From assembly GCA_031761875.1 (NCBI GenBank), contig CP134492.1, positions 1,674,001 to 1,738,000 of the forward strand: DNA of 64,000 bases, given 5' to 3'. Position 1 is the stretch's first letter. Every line of letters begins with the position of its first letter. The position numbers and the translations under genes were made by a program. The notes under the pieces are model-generated. The model had not been told where the DNA came from, searched no databases, and saw nothing but the letters and a program-made list of their open reading frames with translations. Of this stretch, positions 24,633 to 32,729 are shown piece by piece. Origin of the DNA: Bacillaceae bacterium IKA-2. Lineage in GTDB: Bacteria > Bacillota > Bacilli > Bacillales > Anaerobacillaceae.

Positions 24633-26148
24633 GCGACTTTAAGGAAACCCAATGGAGTGAAAATAGTTCTATTGAGCTATCCTTTTTTCGAGAAGGTGTT
24701 TGAGATATTTTTGTTGAATAATTTTAAGAAGGTTTTTTCCCTTTCTTTAGATTGTGGTGGACACTCAAAAAGGTTTCATTCTTCTTCAGATACAATGCGT
24801 TCACATAGATCTAAACAATGTATATTGCGGTGCTTGTCAACTGATTTTCAAATGGTGTTTTGTGGTCTAACCATATTATATATTTACTACTTTTTTGTTT
24901 CATTTTGCTTCGGCAATTGTAATTCCTCGTTTATATATATTTACCCTCACCTCCAATTGTTTTACAAACTCTTCCAAATATTTCACAGCAATATTAATAT
25001 TTGATCTGTTACACAAGCTGTTAGAGTCAGATAAAGTTACCATCAGTTTGGCGAATGGCACACTCTAATTTTACTTATCCCGTTTTTTACCTTCTATTGC
25101 AGCAATGTTCGATGATGAATAGCTACATTGAATACACCACTTTGCACTAATTCCTCCACAATTTCTCCTTTAGACATTGGATATTTCCTATACTTTTACA
25201 GCCCTTTATGCACGTTATAAAACTAGAAGATTCTCTTTTTTTACATGAGTTTTATTTGACTTTTCTGAAAAGAAGGTCGGTTTTGACTAAATATTATTGA
25301 AAAATTTATGATAAAGGGGAGGGATGATATATTGCCTCGTAAATCTAGATTGAAAAGTAAAAGTGGTATATATCATATTATGTTTAGAGGTGCAAACAGA
25401 CAAGAAATATTTCATGATGATGATGACAGTAAGAGATTTCTTGATACCATTGAAAGATATAAAAAGAAATCGGACATGAAGGTTTTTGCGTGGTGTTTAA
25501 TGAGTAATCACATCCATTTACTTATAAAGGAAGGTAATGAAGAGCTATCTTTAACAATGAAACGCATAGGTGTGAGCTTTGTCCATTATTATAATTGTAA
25601 GTACAGAACAACAGGCCATCTTTTCCAAGATCGTTTTAAAAGTGAAAATGTAGAAACAAAAAAATATTTACTAACTGTAGTTAGATATATTCACCAAAAT
25701 CCAGTAAAAGCTGGAATTGTTAATCGAGTTGATAAATGGAATTGGAGTAGCTGCGATGGATATTACGGAGAAGAAGGTAGTTATCTAAGGGAGTTGCTTG
25801 ATCGTGATTTAGTTTTAAGAATGTTTTCAAATGATACTACAATTGCAATAAAAAGATTTAAAGAATTTAATGAAAGAAAAAATAATGATGCTTGTTTAGA
25901 GGATCCAGTAAATAAAACGAATAGATTAACAGATGAGGAAGCAAGGTTAAAAATAAAAGATATTCTCGGTATTATTGAAATTGCACAAGTAAAAAGCTTA
26001 TCAAAGCCAGAAAAAAAGGAGGTGTTACGAAGAGTGAAGGGAATAAAAGGAGTATCACAACGCCAAGGCGCAAGAATTTTAGGGGTTTCAATTAGCCTAA
26101 TACACAGGTCTTAGGTTAGGAGAAACAGGAGAACCGTCCCCATGTTTC
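24598..26148 (+). mobile_element. Autonomous RAYT element with REP-type ends
   Basis: About 1.55 kb bounded by GGCGGTTCTCCTGTTTC on the left and the inverse of GGGGACGGTTCTCCTGTTTC on the right. These ends match the short repeats scattered over 0-37.5 kb. It carries the Y1 transposase gene at 25332-26114. The first 700 bp (24660-25305) hold no intact gene; on the minus strand a decayed coding stretch reads SNINIAVKYLEEFVKQLEVR. Part of this left region is repeated at 36950-37265 in the deletion derivative. Confidence 0.85.
25332..26114 (+). CDS. REP-associated tyrosine transposase (RAYT, Y1/HUH family)
   Basis: About 260 residues of the IS200-like Y1 superfamily. N-terminal PRKSRLKSKSGIYHIMFRGANRQ, the HUH pair in WCLMSNHIHLLI, the catalytic-Tyr region VSFVHYYNCKYRTTGHLFQDRFKS and YIHQNPVKAG are diagnostic. 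A C-terminal helix-turn-helix-like tail (GVSQRQGARILGVSISLIHR) is present. TTG 25332, eight bases after GGGAGGG, gives the usual start; the earlier ATG 25308 overlaps that site. RAYTs cut and join single-stranded REP hairpins. Shared ends with the repeats imply that this protein, or a relative, mobilised them. Confidence 0.93.
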   Translation: MPRKSRLKSKSGIYHIMFRGANRQEIFHDDDDSKRFLDTIERYKKKSDMKVFAWCLMSNHIHLLIKEGNEELSLTMKRIGVSFVHYYNCKYRTTGHLFQDRFKSENVETKKYLLTVVRYIHQNPVKAGIVNRVDKWNWSSCDGYYGEEGSYLRELLDRDLVLRMFSNDTTIAIKRFKEFNERKNNDACLEDPVNKTNRLTDEEARLKIKDILGIIEIAQVKSLSKPEKKEVLRRVKGIKGVSQRQGARILGVSISLIHRS

Positions 26149-26228
26149 GACATTTTTCATTGAGGTTTAAAATAGCAAGGTGTATACTTGCTAAATAAAT
26201 TCTTTTTACAAAATCAGGGGGAATAGTA

Positions 26229-27083
26229 GTGGTATTGAATCCTAAGGCAATTTTCTTAGACATGGATGGTACAATCTTAAATCATCAAAATAAGGTAAGT
26301 ATCCATACTAAAGAAATCATTGATGAATTACGAAATCAGGGAATATTCGTTTTTATAGCTACAGGTAGATCTGTAGATGAAATAGAAGAAGTTGTACCTC
26401 AAGGTTTTCAAGTGGATGGGGTAATTACTTCAAATGGTATGGCTGGATATATTGGGAAAGAAGTAGTATTTGAACATTCACTTGCGCTTGAGTTGGTGGA
26501 AACTATTATTGAAAAAGCAAGAAAAAACAAGGTGTATTATGAACTTTTTCCATATGAAGCATCTCGACTTACATTAAAGCAAGATAAGCAATATGTTGAA
26601 GATGAAATTAGAGATCCAAAGCCAGACAGTGTTGGAATTAATGAATGGCTTTCGCGTAAGCTAGCAATCAAAGAAGAAATTGATTGGAGGGATAACATAG
26701 CTGGAACTGGATTTTCAAAACTTTATTTCTTTGCTAGAACAACAGAACATATCAATAAATGGAAAAATGAGCTGGATCAATTAAAGAAAGAAATCAACTT
26801 TACTACTTCTATATCTTCTGTCCACAATGTAGAAGTGATGGTTGCGAACGTGAACAAGGCAACAGGAATTAAACAGATGTTAAAGCGGTTTGGTTTGTCT
26901 GAGAGTGAAACCCTGGCTATTGGCGATAGTAACAATGATTTGCCAATGTTACAATTTGTTAATTACTCTGTCGCTATGAAAAATGCAACAGATGACATTA
27001 AAGAAGTAGTTGACGACATAACGGAATTCACTTGTGATGAAGACGGAGTATACCATTACCTTAAATCTAAATTCAAACTGTAA
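26229..27083 (+). CDS. Cof-type HAD hydrolase
   Basis: 284 residues from GTG 26229 after AGGGGGA. HAD motifs: IFLDMDGTIL (nucleophile Asp), FIATGRS, the cap domain, then IKQMLKRFGL and AIGDSNNDLPML. Such enzymes dephosphorylate sugar phosphates, nucleotides or flavin precursors; the specific substrate cannot be told. It is a single gene, just downstream of the RAYT element. Confidence 0.92.
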   Translation: MVLNPKAIFLDMDGTILNHQNKVSIHTKEIIDELRNQGIFVFIATGRSVDEIEEVVPQGFQVDGVITSNGMAGYIGKEVVFEHSLALELVETIIEKARKNKVYYELFPYEASRLTLKQDKQYVEDEIRDPKPDSVGINEWLSRKLAIKEEIDWRDNIAGTGFSKLYFFARTTEHINKWKNELDQLKKEINFTTSISSVHNVEVMVANVNKATGIKQMLKRFGLSESETLAIGDSNNDLPMLQFVNYSVAMKNATDDIKEVVDDITEFTCDEDGVYHYLKSKFKL

Positions 27084-27229
27084 AATTTTAGCGGTAAATT
27101 GTAAATTAATATATTGTTTGTAAATTAAGAAACCAATTAACTATTATTACTTTAAAATCACTTTTCGATAGTAAAGCGGGAATAATTATCGGGTGGCGAC
27201 AGTGCAAAAAATCTTGTAGCCGGATTCCT

Positions 27230-27275
27230 AACGAAACTTCACTAGAACTCCGAAATATTGCTAGTATGCAACCAA
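27230..27275. repeat. Dispersed repeat, third family, copy C
   Basis: CTAACGAAACTTCACTAGAA and CTCCGAAATATTGCTAGT resemble parts of copies A and B. The adjoining minus-strand remnant is shared with copy A. Confidence 0.45.
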
Positions 27276-27304
27276 TCTAAGTTTGTTTAATAGTTATAAA
27301 ATAT

Positions 27305-27432
27305 TCGTTACGTGTATAACAAAACAGCCTTCATCCTCTGGTGCTGCTTCTTTTGGCTCATAGAATTGTTGGGCGAATTTATTATTAATAACTTGATAGA
27401 AATAAGCAATCGTTTTTTTGACGGTTGCTTTT
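27305..27432 (-). pseudogene. Unidentified gene remnant, second copy
   Basis: Minus-strand reading gives KKATVKKTIAYFYQVINNKF then AQQFYEPKEAAPEDEGCFV before a frameshift, clearly the same segment as at 13100-13282. The reading frame is broken. The family is not recognised. Confidence 0.5.
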
Positions 27433-27572
27433 TTGATCTGTGTTCATTTTACTTCCAAAGTTACGAGCTGTGTATAGCTCAAGCTTGAGAGGTTGGGACA
27501 AAGCCCACTTTTTATTCAGTGGACCGATGCTAATATTTTTAATAATTAAAAAAGATCAGGTAATCTTAAGGA

Positions 27573-27618
27573 TTGACAGCAAAAGAAAATATCTATATTA
27601 TATACCTATAGGGGTATA
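27573..27618 (+). promoter_or_regulatory. SigA promoter overlapped by a CsoR/CstR-type operator
   Basis: TTGACA (27573-27578) and TATTAT (27596-27601) are exactly 17 bp apart. TATACCTATAGGGGTATA (27601-27618) immediately overlaps the -10/start region and has the TACC-tata-GGGGTA pattern of CsoR-family repressors, including the persulfide sensor CstR. The gene it would serve starts at 27809 and encodes a sulfur-metabolism enzyme, which supports a CstR-type assignment. Confidence 0.7.
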
Positions 27619-27808
27619 TTGTTGGAGGCGTAGTCGGTAACGATATACAATTCATAGTAAATAAAACAGATATGCAAAATTTTTGCCAACACATAAGTAT
27701 TTGATAACTTTTGTGCATTCAGAAAATAGATTTCAAAAATCTAATTTGATTATTTTTTGAAGGTATCGGCAGAAATCCTACTAATTATACTATTTGGAGG
27801 CTATAAAG

Positions 27809-29830
27809 ATGGAGAAAATTGTTATTATTGGCGGCGTAGCGGCAGGAGCTACAGCGGCAGCAAAAGTTAGAAGACTTTCAGCAGAAGCTCAAATTACAAT
27901 TCTTGAAGCTGGACCCGATATCTCATTTGCAAACTGCGGACTTCCATACTACATCGGAAGAGATATAGAAAGTAGATCAAAGCTTATACTTCAAAGTCCT
28001 GAAAGTTTTAATGACCAATATCAGACAGCGGTTAATATATATACAACTGCAACAGAGATTGACAGAAAAAACAAAATTGTAAATGCTGTTGATTCACTTA
28101 CTGGAGAAAAGAAAACATTTGAATATACCAAGCTGATTCTGGCTCAAGGGGGAAGACCTATTGCTCCGCCGATTCCAGGCGCAAAACAGGATCATGTCTT
28201 CCAGCTTTGGACTCTTGAAGACATGGATAAGATCAATTCATTTATAGAAAATAGAAAGCCTAAGACAGCGGTAGTTGTAGGCGGTGGATTTATAGGCCTT
28301 GAAATGGTTGAAGCACTTGTTAAGAGGGGAATAAAGATCTCTGTGGTTGAGATGATGCCACATGTAATGGCTATTATGGAAGCCGAAATAGCTGGGTTTA
28401 TCCAGCAAGAAATGTTGTCATACGGAGTAGATATTCTGACAAATAAAGCAGTTTCCGATATAGGAAGAAAAAATGTGACTCTTAAGGATGGATGTAAAGT
28501 TGATGCAGATATGGTTCTGTTATCTATAGGTGTACGCCCTACCCTTAAACTTGCTGAGCAGGCAGGTCTTGCTATCGGTGAAGCGGGCGGCTTACTGGTC
28601 GACTCAACATTGAAAACCAGCGACGATAATATTTATGCAGCAGGGGATATGGTTGAACTTGAACACCGAGTTCATGGAAAGAAAGTACGTATTCCTCTTG
28701 CCGGCCCTGCAAATCGTCAAGGACGAATAGCAGCAGAAAATGCCCTTGGTAAAAGACATGAATACAAAGGCTCATTAGGTACATCTATTGTCAGAGTTTT
28801 TGAAGCAGTTGCAGGAACCACCGGACTCTCTTTAAAAGGTGCAAGAGATGCAGGACTTAATGCAGATGCAATTGTCATTCATAAAGAACACCATACTTCT
28901 TATTATCCGGGCGCAGAGCAGGTTACTGTTCTTGTAGTTTATGACAGAGAAACCGGAGTAGTGCTTGGCGGACAGACAGCAGGTTATGCAGGCGCTGACA
29001 GAAGACTAGATGTTCTAGCCGCCGCAGCCGCAGCAAAGCTCACAGTTTCTGATCTTGCTGATATGGATTTTGCATACTCGCCACCTCTTGGAACAGCAAA
29101 TGATGCCATGAATATGGCGGCATATGTAGCAGAAAACCGAATTTCAGGGTACTCTCCTGCTTTGACAGTTTCTGAAATAGAGCCTTTTTTAGATGGCAAA
29201 GAATCACTCTGGATTGATGTAAGGGATGTATTTTCATTTGAAAAATCTCATGTAGAAGGAGCAGTAAATATACCTCTTGAAATTCTTCCATCAAATTTAA
29301 ATGAGCTTGCCCAGAATAAACTAATCTTTGTCTATGACCAAACTGGAAAGAAAGGACATCAGGCATTACGAACTCTCGTTGGAAAAGGATTTACAAATGT
29401 ATTTAATGTAAGCGGAGGATTTGCAAGTCTTTCGAGCTATGTAAGGGCAGCAACTCCTTCAAATTTCCGGTTAGAACTGCCTGCTCCAGAACCAAAAAAA
29501 ATCGGAGAGAAAAGCGAAGTGGAAGAGAAAAGTGCTCCAACAGTTGAAATAAAAAAGGATCATTCAAATGAACCTCTGATTGTTGATGTACGTACTGCCG
29601 GGGAATTTGCATACGGTGCCTATCCTGGCGCGATAAATATCCCTCTAGATGAATTAGAGACTAGAGTAGAAAAGCTTGGAAAGAAGGATAGAAAAATAAA
29701 TCTTTACTGTGAGTCTGGCGCAAGAAGTGCTTATGCAGTAAAATTTCTCAAAACATATGGTTTCACCAACCTTGAAAACGGCGGAGGACTTGCGAAAATG
29801 ATGGCTCGTACAAGAGTAGCCGGCAGTTAG
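27809..29830 (+). CDS. Coenzyme A disulfide reductase with two rhodanese domains
   Basis: About 673 residues from ATG 27809, after TTGGAGG. Residues 1-445 form a FAD/NAD(P)H disulfide reductase (VIIGGVAAGATAA, VVVGGGFIGLEM, IYAAGDMVE) with redox Cys43 in SFANCGLPYY, as in CoA disulfide and persulfide reductases. Two rhodanese-like domains follow. The first (about 465-545) has VYDQTGKKGHQALR where the catalytic Cys loop should be and looks inactive; the second keeps Cys634 in YCESGARSAY. Related enzymes usually carry one such domain or none. A linker with charged repeats (about 550-575) joins them. Codon use seems richer in CTT, ATA and GC-rich alanine runs than its neighbours, hinting at transfer. 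The predicted role is persulfide or polysulfide reduction. Confidence 0.93.
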   Translation: MEKIVIIGGVAAGATAAAKVRRLSAEAQITILEAGPDISFANCGLPYYIGRDIESRSKLILQSPESFNDQYQTAVNIYTTATEIDRKNKIVNAVDSLTGEKKTFEYTKLILAQGGRPIAPPIPGAKQDHVFQLWTLEDMDKINSFIENRKPKTAVVVGGGFIGLEMVEALVKRGIKISVVEMMPHVMAIMEAEIAGFIQQEMLSYGVDILTNKAVSDIGRKNVTLKDGCKVDADMVLLSIGVRPTLKLAEQAGLAIGEAGGLLVDSTLKTSDDNIYAAGDMVELEHRVHGKKVRIPLAGPANRQGRIAAENALGKRHEYKGSLGTSIVRVFEAVAGTTGLSLKGARDAGLNADAIVIHKEHHTSYYPGAEQVTVLVVYDRETGVVLGGQTAGYAGADRRLDVLAAAAAAKLTVSDLADMDFAYSPPLGTANDAMNMAAYVAENRISGYSPALTVSEIEPFLDGKESLWIDVRDVFSFEKSHVEGAVNIPLEILPSNLNELAQNKLIFVYDQTGKKGHQALRTLVGKGFTNVFNVSGGFASLSSYVRAATPSNFRLELPAPEPKKIGEKSEVEEKSAPTVEIKKDHSNEPLIVDVRTAGEFAYGAYPGAINIPLDELETRVEKLGKKDRKINLYCESGARSAYAVKFLKTYGFTNLENGGGLAKMMARTRVAGS

Positions 29831-29860
29831 CAGCATGATCTCACTTCCGAGCAGTTACAA

Positions 29861-29883
29861 GCCCGTCACTTTAGTGATAGGTC
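29861..29883 (+). other. IS200/IS605-type right-end-like hairpin remnant
   Basis: GCCCGTCACTTTAGTGATAGG resembles the right-end hairpin following tnpB genes. No tnpB frame is left nearby. Confidence 0.4.
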
Positions 29884-30018
29884 GTTGATGAAGTCGGTTA
29901 AAGTAACAATTTTAATTTTAATTTATAATAGTAGAGTCTTGAGTAGAGCGTTAAAAATTAATTATGAAAAGCACTTACAAAAATGGTAACAGATTTACAC
30001 AACTATCCGAACGGGAAA

Positions 30019-30039
30019 CCCCACTCCTTTAGGTGTGGG
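30019..30039 (+). other. Second IS200/IS605-type right-end-like hairpin remnant
   Basis: CCCCACTCCTTTAGGTGTGGG, preceded by GGGAAA, again resembles a tnpB right end. The flanks GCACTTACAAA and ACAAGTGC are partly complementary. Confidence 0.4.
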
Positions 30040-30106
30040 AGTATCAGTTGTGAGATGCTAACAAGTGCTTCACACGCGAAAAAACAATAGAAATTACAAT
30101 GTAATT

Positions 30107-30139
30107 AACAGGCATGTTCACACTGCCTGTTTTTTTTTT
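30107..30139 (+). terminator. Rho-independent terminator
   Basis: ACAGGCA/TGCCTGT stem with a nine-base loop followed by about ten T residues. It lies in the gene-free stretch 29831-30376, isolating the ParA-like operon. A further 13-bp inverted repeat (TTTCTTCAAATAA) lies at 30168-30212. Confidence 0.85.
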
Positions 30140-30376
30140 ATAATTGAAACCATTTTCTATCGCAGCGTTTCTTCAAATAAGAAGGGCGTTTTTTTGTCTT
30201 TATTTGAAGAAAGTTGGAAGCTTGTTCCTATAATATCTTGAGCTATACTTCTACAGATCTGAGTTTGTTCGGCGCTGATGTTGAGTTGTTTCTAAAGAAA
30301 TTAATACTATTGAATGATTCCAATTGCTGGTGAATATTTATTAATTAAAGTATTTACAAAAGTTTGGAGGAATTTA

Positions 30377-31318
30377 ATGATTTTTTCAGTGATTAATTAT
30401 AAAGGTGGGGTAGGGAAAACAACGGTAACAGCCAATCTTGCAGCAGAGTTGGCTTATCAAGGGATGAAGGTACTAGTAATTGATCTGGATCCGCAAACGA
30501 ATCTAACTTTTTCTTTTATAAAAGTCGATGAATGGAAGCGGGACTTTCAAGAACGAACAATTAAAAAGTGGTACGATGCCTTCATTGATAGTGATCTAGA
30601 GTTAAATTTAAATGACCTTATTATCCGGCCACATCGTGTTAACGAACGTTTAAGAGACTTGAATAGTTTAGGCAGCATTGATTTAATTTCTTCGCACTTA
30701 GGACTTATTAATGTTGATTTGGAACTTAGTGCAAAGCTTTGGGGTGGAAGTGAGCGAGCGAATCGCAGGAATTTCTTATTTGTTTACTCTCGGTTAAAAG
30801 CTGGGATAAATCAGCTGGCGCATCAAAACTATGATCATATTTTCATCGATTGCCCACCTAATTTCAATATTGTCACGAAAACGGCGATTGTTTCAAGTGA
30901 TAGATTAGTAGTCCCAGCAAGGCCTGATTTTCTCTCTACCATAGGTATTGAACAGCTTCAAAATCATGTAAAAGAGCTAGTTTCTGATTACAACAATAAA
31001 TCAGAGTATGATGATTTAATTAATGAATTTGGTCGGATTGATCCCTTATTAGAAGGCATCATCTTTACAATGGTTGAATTGCGCAATAATGAACCAATCT
31101 CGGCGTTGAAACAATATATTCAACAAGTGAATGATTTCAACATTCCAACATTTGAGACGATTATTAGAGAAAATAAAACACTTTATGCAGATGCTCCTGA
31201 AGCAGGAATTCCAGTTGTACTCCAACGCGTAAGTGGAGAAACTTATCGAAGAATTCAAAAAGAGCTTAAAGAGTTAACGAAAGAACTACAAAAGCGAATT
31301 AGTGGAGGAAGACGATGA
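30377..31318 (+). CDS. ParA-like ATPase
   Basis: 313 residues from ATG 30377, seven bases after TTTGGAGG. The deviant Walker A YKGGVGKTTVTANLA, the switch region VIDLDPQTNLTFS and the HIFIDCPPNFNIVTKTAIVS box put it in the MinD/ParA family. It lacks an N-terminal DNA-binding extension. ParA proteins move plasmids, chromosomes or protein clusters by ATP-dependent nucleoid binding. It is not next to parB, rep genes or a recognisable origin; instead the stop overlaps the start of a small basic protein. I infer a two-gene module of plasmid or phage ancestry with an unknown cargo. Confidence 0.88.
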   Translation: MIFSVINYKGGVGKTTVTANLAAELAYQGMKVLVIDLDPQTNLTFSFIKVDEWKRDFQERTIKKWYDAFIDSDLELNLNDLIIRPHRVNERLRDLNSLGSIDLISSHLGLINVDLELSAKLWGGSERANRRNFLFVYSRLKAGINQLAHQNYDHIFIDCPPNFNIVTKTAIVSSDRLVVPARPDFLSTIGIEQLQNHVKELVSDYNNKSEYDDLINEFGRIDPLLEGIIFTMVELRNNEPISALKQYIQQVNDFNIPTFETIIRENKTLYADAPEAGIPVVLQRVSGETYRRIQKELKELTKELQKRISGGRR

Positions 31319-31707
31319 GAACGGAAATTTCGAAGGTGTTTAAAATGATAGCCGATACACTAGCAAAATTAAACGATGATGAATTTGAAAAGTTAGTAAA
31401 AGATGAGGGGAAATTAGTATTTTCTGAAAAACAGTTAGTCGATAAAGCGAAAGTAGTTGAAAATCGACCTAATCAACCTGTTATGACGCAGCTAAGGGCG
31501 GTCGATACTAGGGAGGATGCTACTAAATTATTATCCGAAAAAACAATTTTAAAAAAAGACCTGATTACCATTGCCGCGTCTTTCAAAGTACATATTAATA
31601 AAAGTGATAACAAAGCAAAAATTATTGAAAAAATTGTTGAAGCAACTGTTGGAGCAACATTGCGTTCAAAAGCAATCAGAGAAACACCTTTAAAAAAATT
31701 AAACTAA
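31315..31707 (+). CDS. Small partner protein of the ParA-like ATPase, SAP-like C-terminus
   Basis: 130 residues, start overlapping the ParA-like stop (ATGA). The N-terminal half is helical and charged (VFKMIADTLAKLNDDEFEKL). The C-terminal half (about 75-120, LSEKTILKKDLITIAASFKV then NKSDNKAKIIEKIVEATVG) has the helix-loop-helix pattern of SAP or Rho-N-like nucleic-acid-binding modules. I do not recognise the full protein. Position and overlap suggest it is the DNA- or cargo-binding partner, playing the role of ParB without resembling it. Confidence 0.72.
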   Translation: MRTEISKVFKMIADTLAKLNDDEFEKLVKDEGKLVFSEKQLVDKAKVVENRPNQPVMTQLRAVDTREDATKLLSEKTILKKDLITIAASFKVHINKSDNKAKIIEKIVEATVGATLRSKAIRETPLKKLN

Positions 31708-31795
31708 GTTCTATGTCACCTCGTAGGGTTATTAATGCAGTCTAAACCATTTACATCCATATCAGTATTCTCAGCTAGGAGGAAAACACTTCGTA

Positions 31796-31830
31796 AAACA
31801 ACACAGGTCCATTGTCCCCGTGTTGTTTTA
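31796..31830 (+). terminator. Terminator after the ParA-like operon
   Basis: AAAACAACAC and GTGTTGTTTT form a stem with GG/CC pairs inside, followed by TTTTATT. It lies about 90 bases after the partner gene. Confidence 0.75.
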
Positions 31831-31902
31831 TTACATTAAAAAGGAATAGTGTATAGAAAAGTCGAATTAAACCGTAGTGATATCTCAAACTTTAGATGAA
31901 CT

Positions 31903-31938
31903 AATCAATCAATCAATCAATCAACCAATCAATGAATC
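31903..31938. repeat. AATC tetranucleotide repeat
   Basis: About nine near-perfect AATC units in tandem, with two substituted units (AACC, AATG). It lies about 100 bases upstream of the cysteine hydrolase gene, within its leader or promoter region. Confidence 0.8.
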
Positions 31939-32041
31939 TTAAAAAATGTGGAAATAATTTATAAAACCGAATAACGAATATATCTGAACGAATAAATGCT
32001 ATAGAAAAACTGTGATTTTAAAATACTAATGATGGAGTTGA

Positions 32042-32590
32042 ATGAAAATGAAAAATGAAGCTTTATTAATTGTTGATATGAGTAATGATTTTGTAGCTGA
32101 TAATGGAACATTAACTGTTGGTAAGCCAGCACAAAAACTAGTACCTTATATTAAAGAACTGGCGACAAGATTTTTAGCAGAGGGAAATGTAGTTGTCGTA
32201 GCAATGGATGCACATCAACCTAATGACCCACACTTTAAGTTATGGGCACCCCACAATATTGTAGAGACAGAAGGGCAACAATTGTACGGAGATTTATATG
32301 ATTGGTTTCAAAACAATAAAGATAATGAAAGTTTAATTTATACGCCTAAAACGAACTATAATGCATTCTTTAAAACAGATTTGGCAGATACATTAAGAAA
32401 TTTAGGAGTAGAAAAGGTTCATACTGTTGGGGTAACTACGGATATTTGTGACTTTTTAACAGTTGCTGGAGCAGACGCTGAAGGATTCAAAACAGCAATT
32501 CATATACGCGGTGTAGCTACATTTACTGACCTTGGAGAAAAAATGGTAAATCATATGAAACGTTGCTTTCATACTGACATTATTGAATAA
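32042..32590 (+). CDS. Nicotinamidase/isochorismatase family cysteine hydrolase
   Basis: 182 residues. The catalytic triad pattern is visible: Asp in LLIVDMSNDFV, Lys in YTPKTNYNAFF and Cys in VGVTTDICDFLTVAGADAEG; metal-site residues are in AMDAHQPNDPH. This matches PncA-like nicotinamidases, which convert nicotinamide to nicotinate, though related isochorismatase-fold hydrolases are possible. The start at ATG 32042 (GGAG five bases upstream) or at the next ATG, 32048, cannot be separated. A tetranucleotide repeat sits upstream and a short REP fragment follows. Confidence 0.88.
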   Translation: MKMKNEALLIVDMSNDFVADNGTLTVGKPAQKLVPYIKELATRFLAEGNVVVVAMDAHQPNDPHFKLWAPHNIVETEGQQLYGDLYDWFQNNKDNESLIYTPKTNYNAFFKTDLADTLRNLGVEKVHTVGVTTDICDFLTVAGADAEGFKTAIHIRGVATFTDLGEKMVNHMKRCFHTDIIE

Positions 32591-32596
32591 AGAAAC

Positions 32597-32660
32597 AGAG
32601 GGGACGGTTCTCTTGTTTCAGGGGTTAGAAGTCCCTCTAGATCATATCTCAAACGGGAGT
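32597..32660 (+). repeat. REP-like element, short form without right end
   Basis: It matches the short form at 20253 (left end plus GGGGTTAGAAGTCCCTCTAG) but breaks off after AAACGGGAG. Confidence 0.8.
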
Positions 32661-32729
32661 TTTACTTGTTTTCTTTACTATTTCTATAGTAGCATATGAA
32701 GATAAGGAAAAATGAAGGAGGTTTTATCC

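Noticed and set aside
24657-25004. 115-residue plus-strand frame in the left part of the RAYT element
   Set aside because: Composition is Phe/Cys/Ser-rich and low in charge, there is no ribosome site, and the copy near 37 kb breaks the frame; a decayed minus-strand coding stretch fits better.
31903-31938. CRISPR-like or other array
   Set aside because: It is a simple tetranucleotide tract without spacers. No direct-repeat array with unique spacers was seen anywhere in the window.
32042-32590. Assignment of the gene symbol pncA
   Set aside because: The triad is present but isochorismatase-fold hydrolases share it, and no NAD-salvage neighbours are seen, so only a family call is given.
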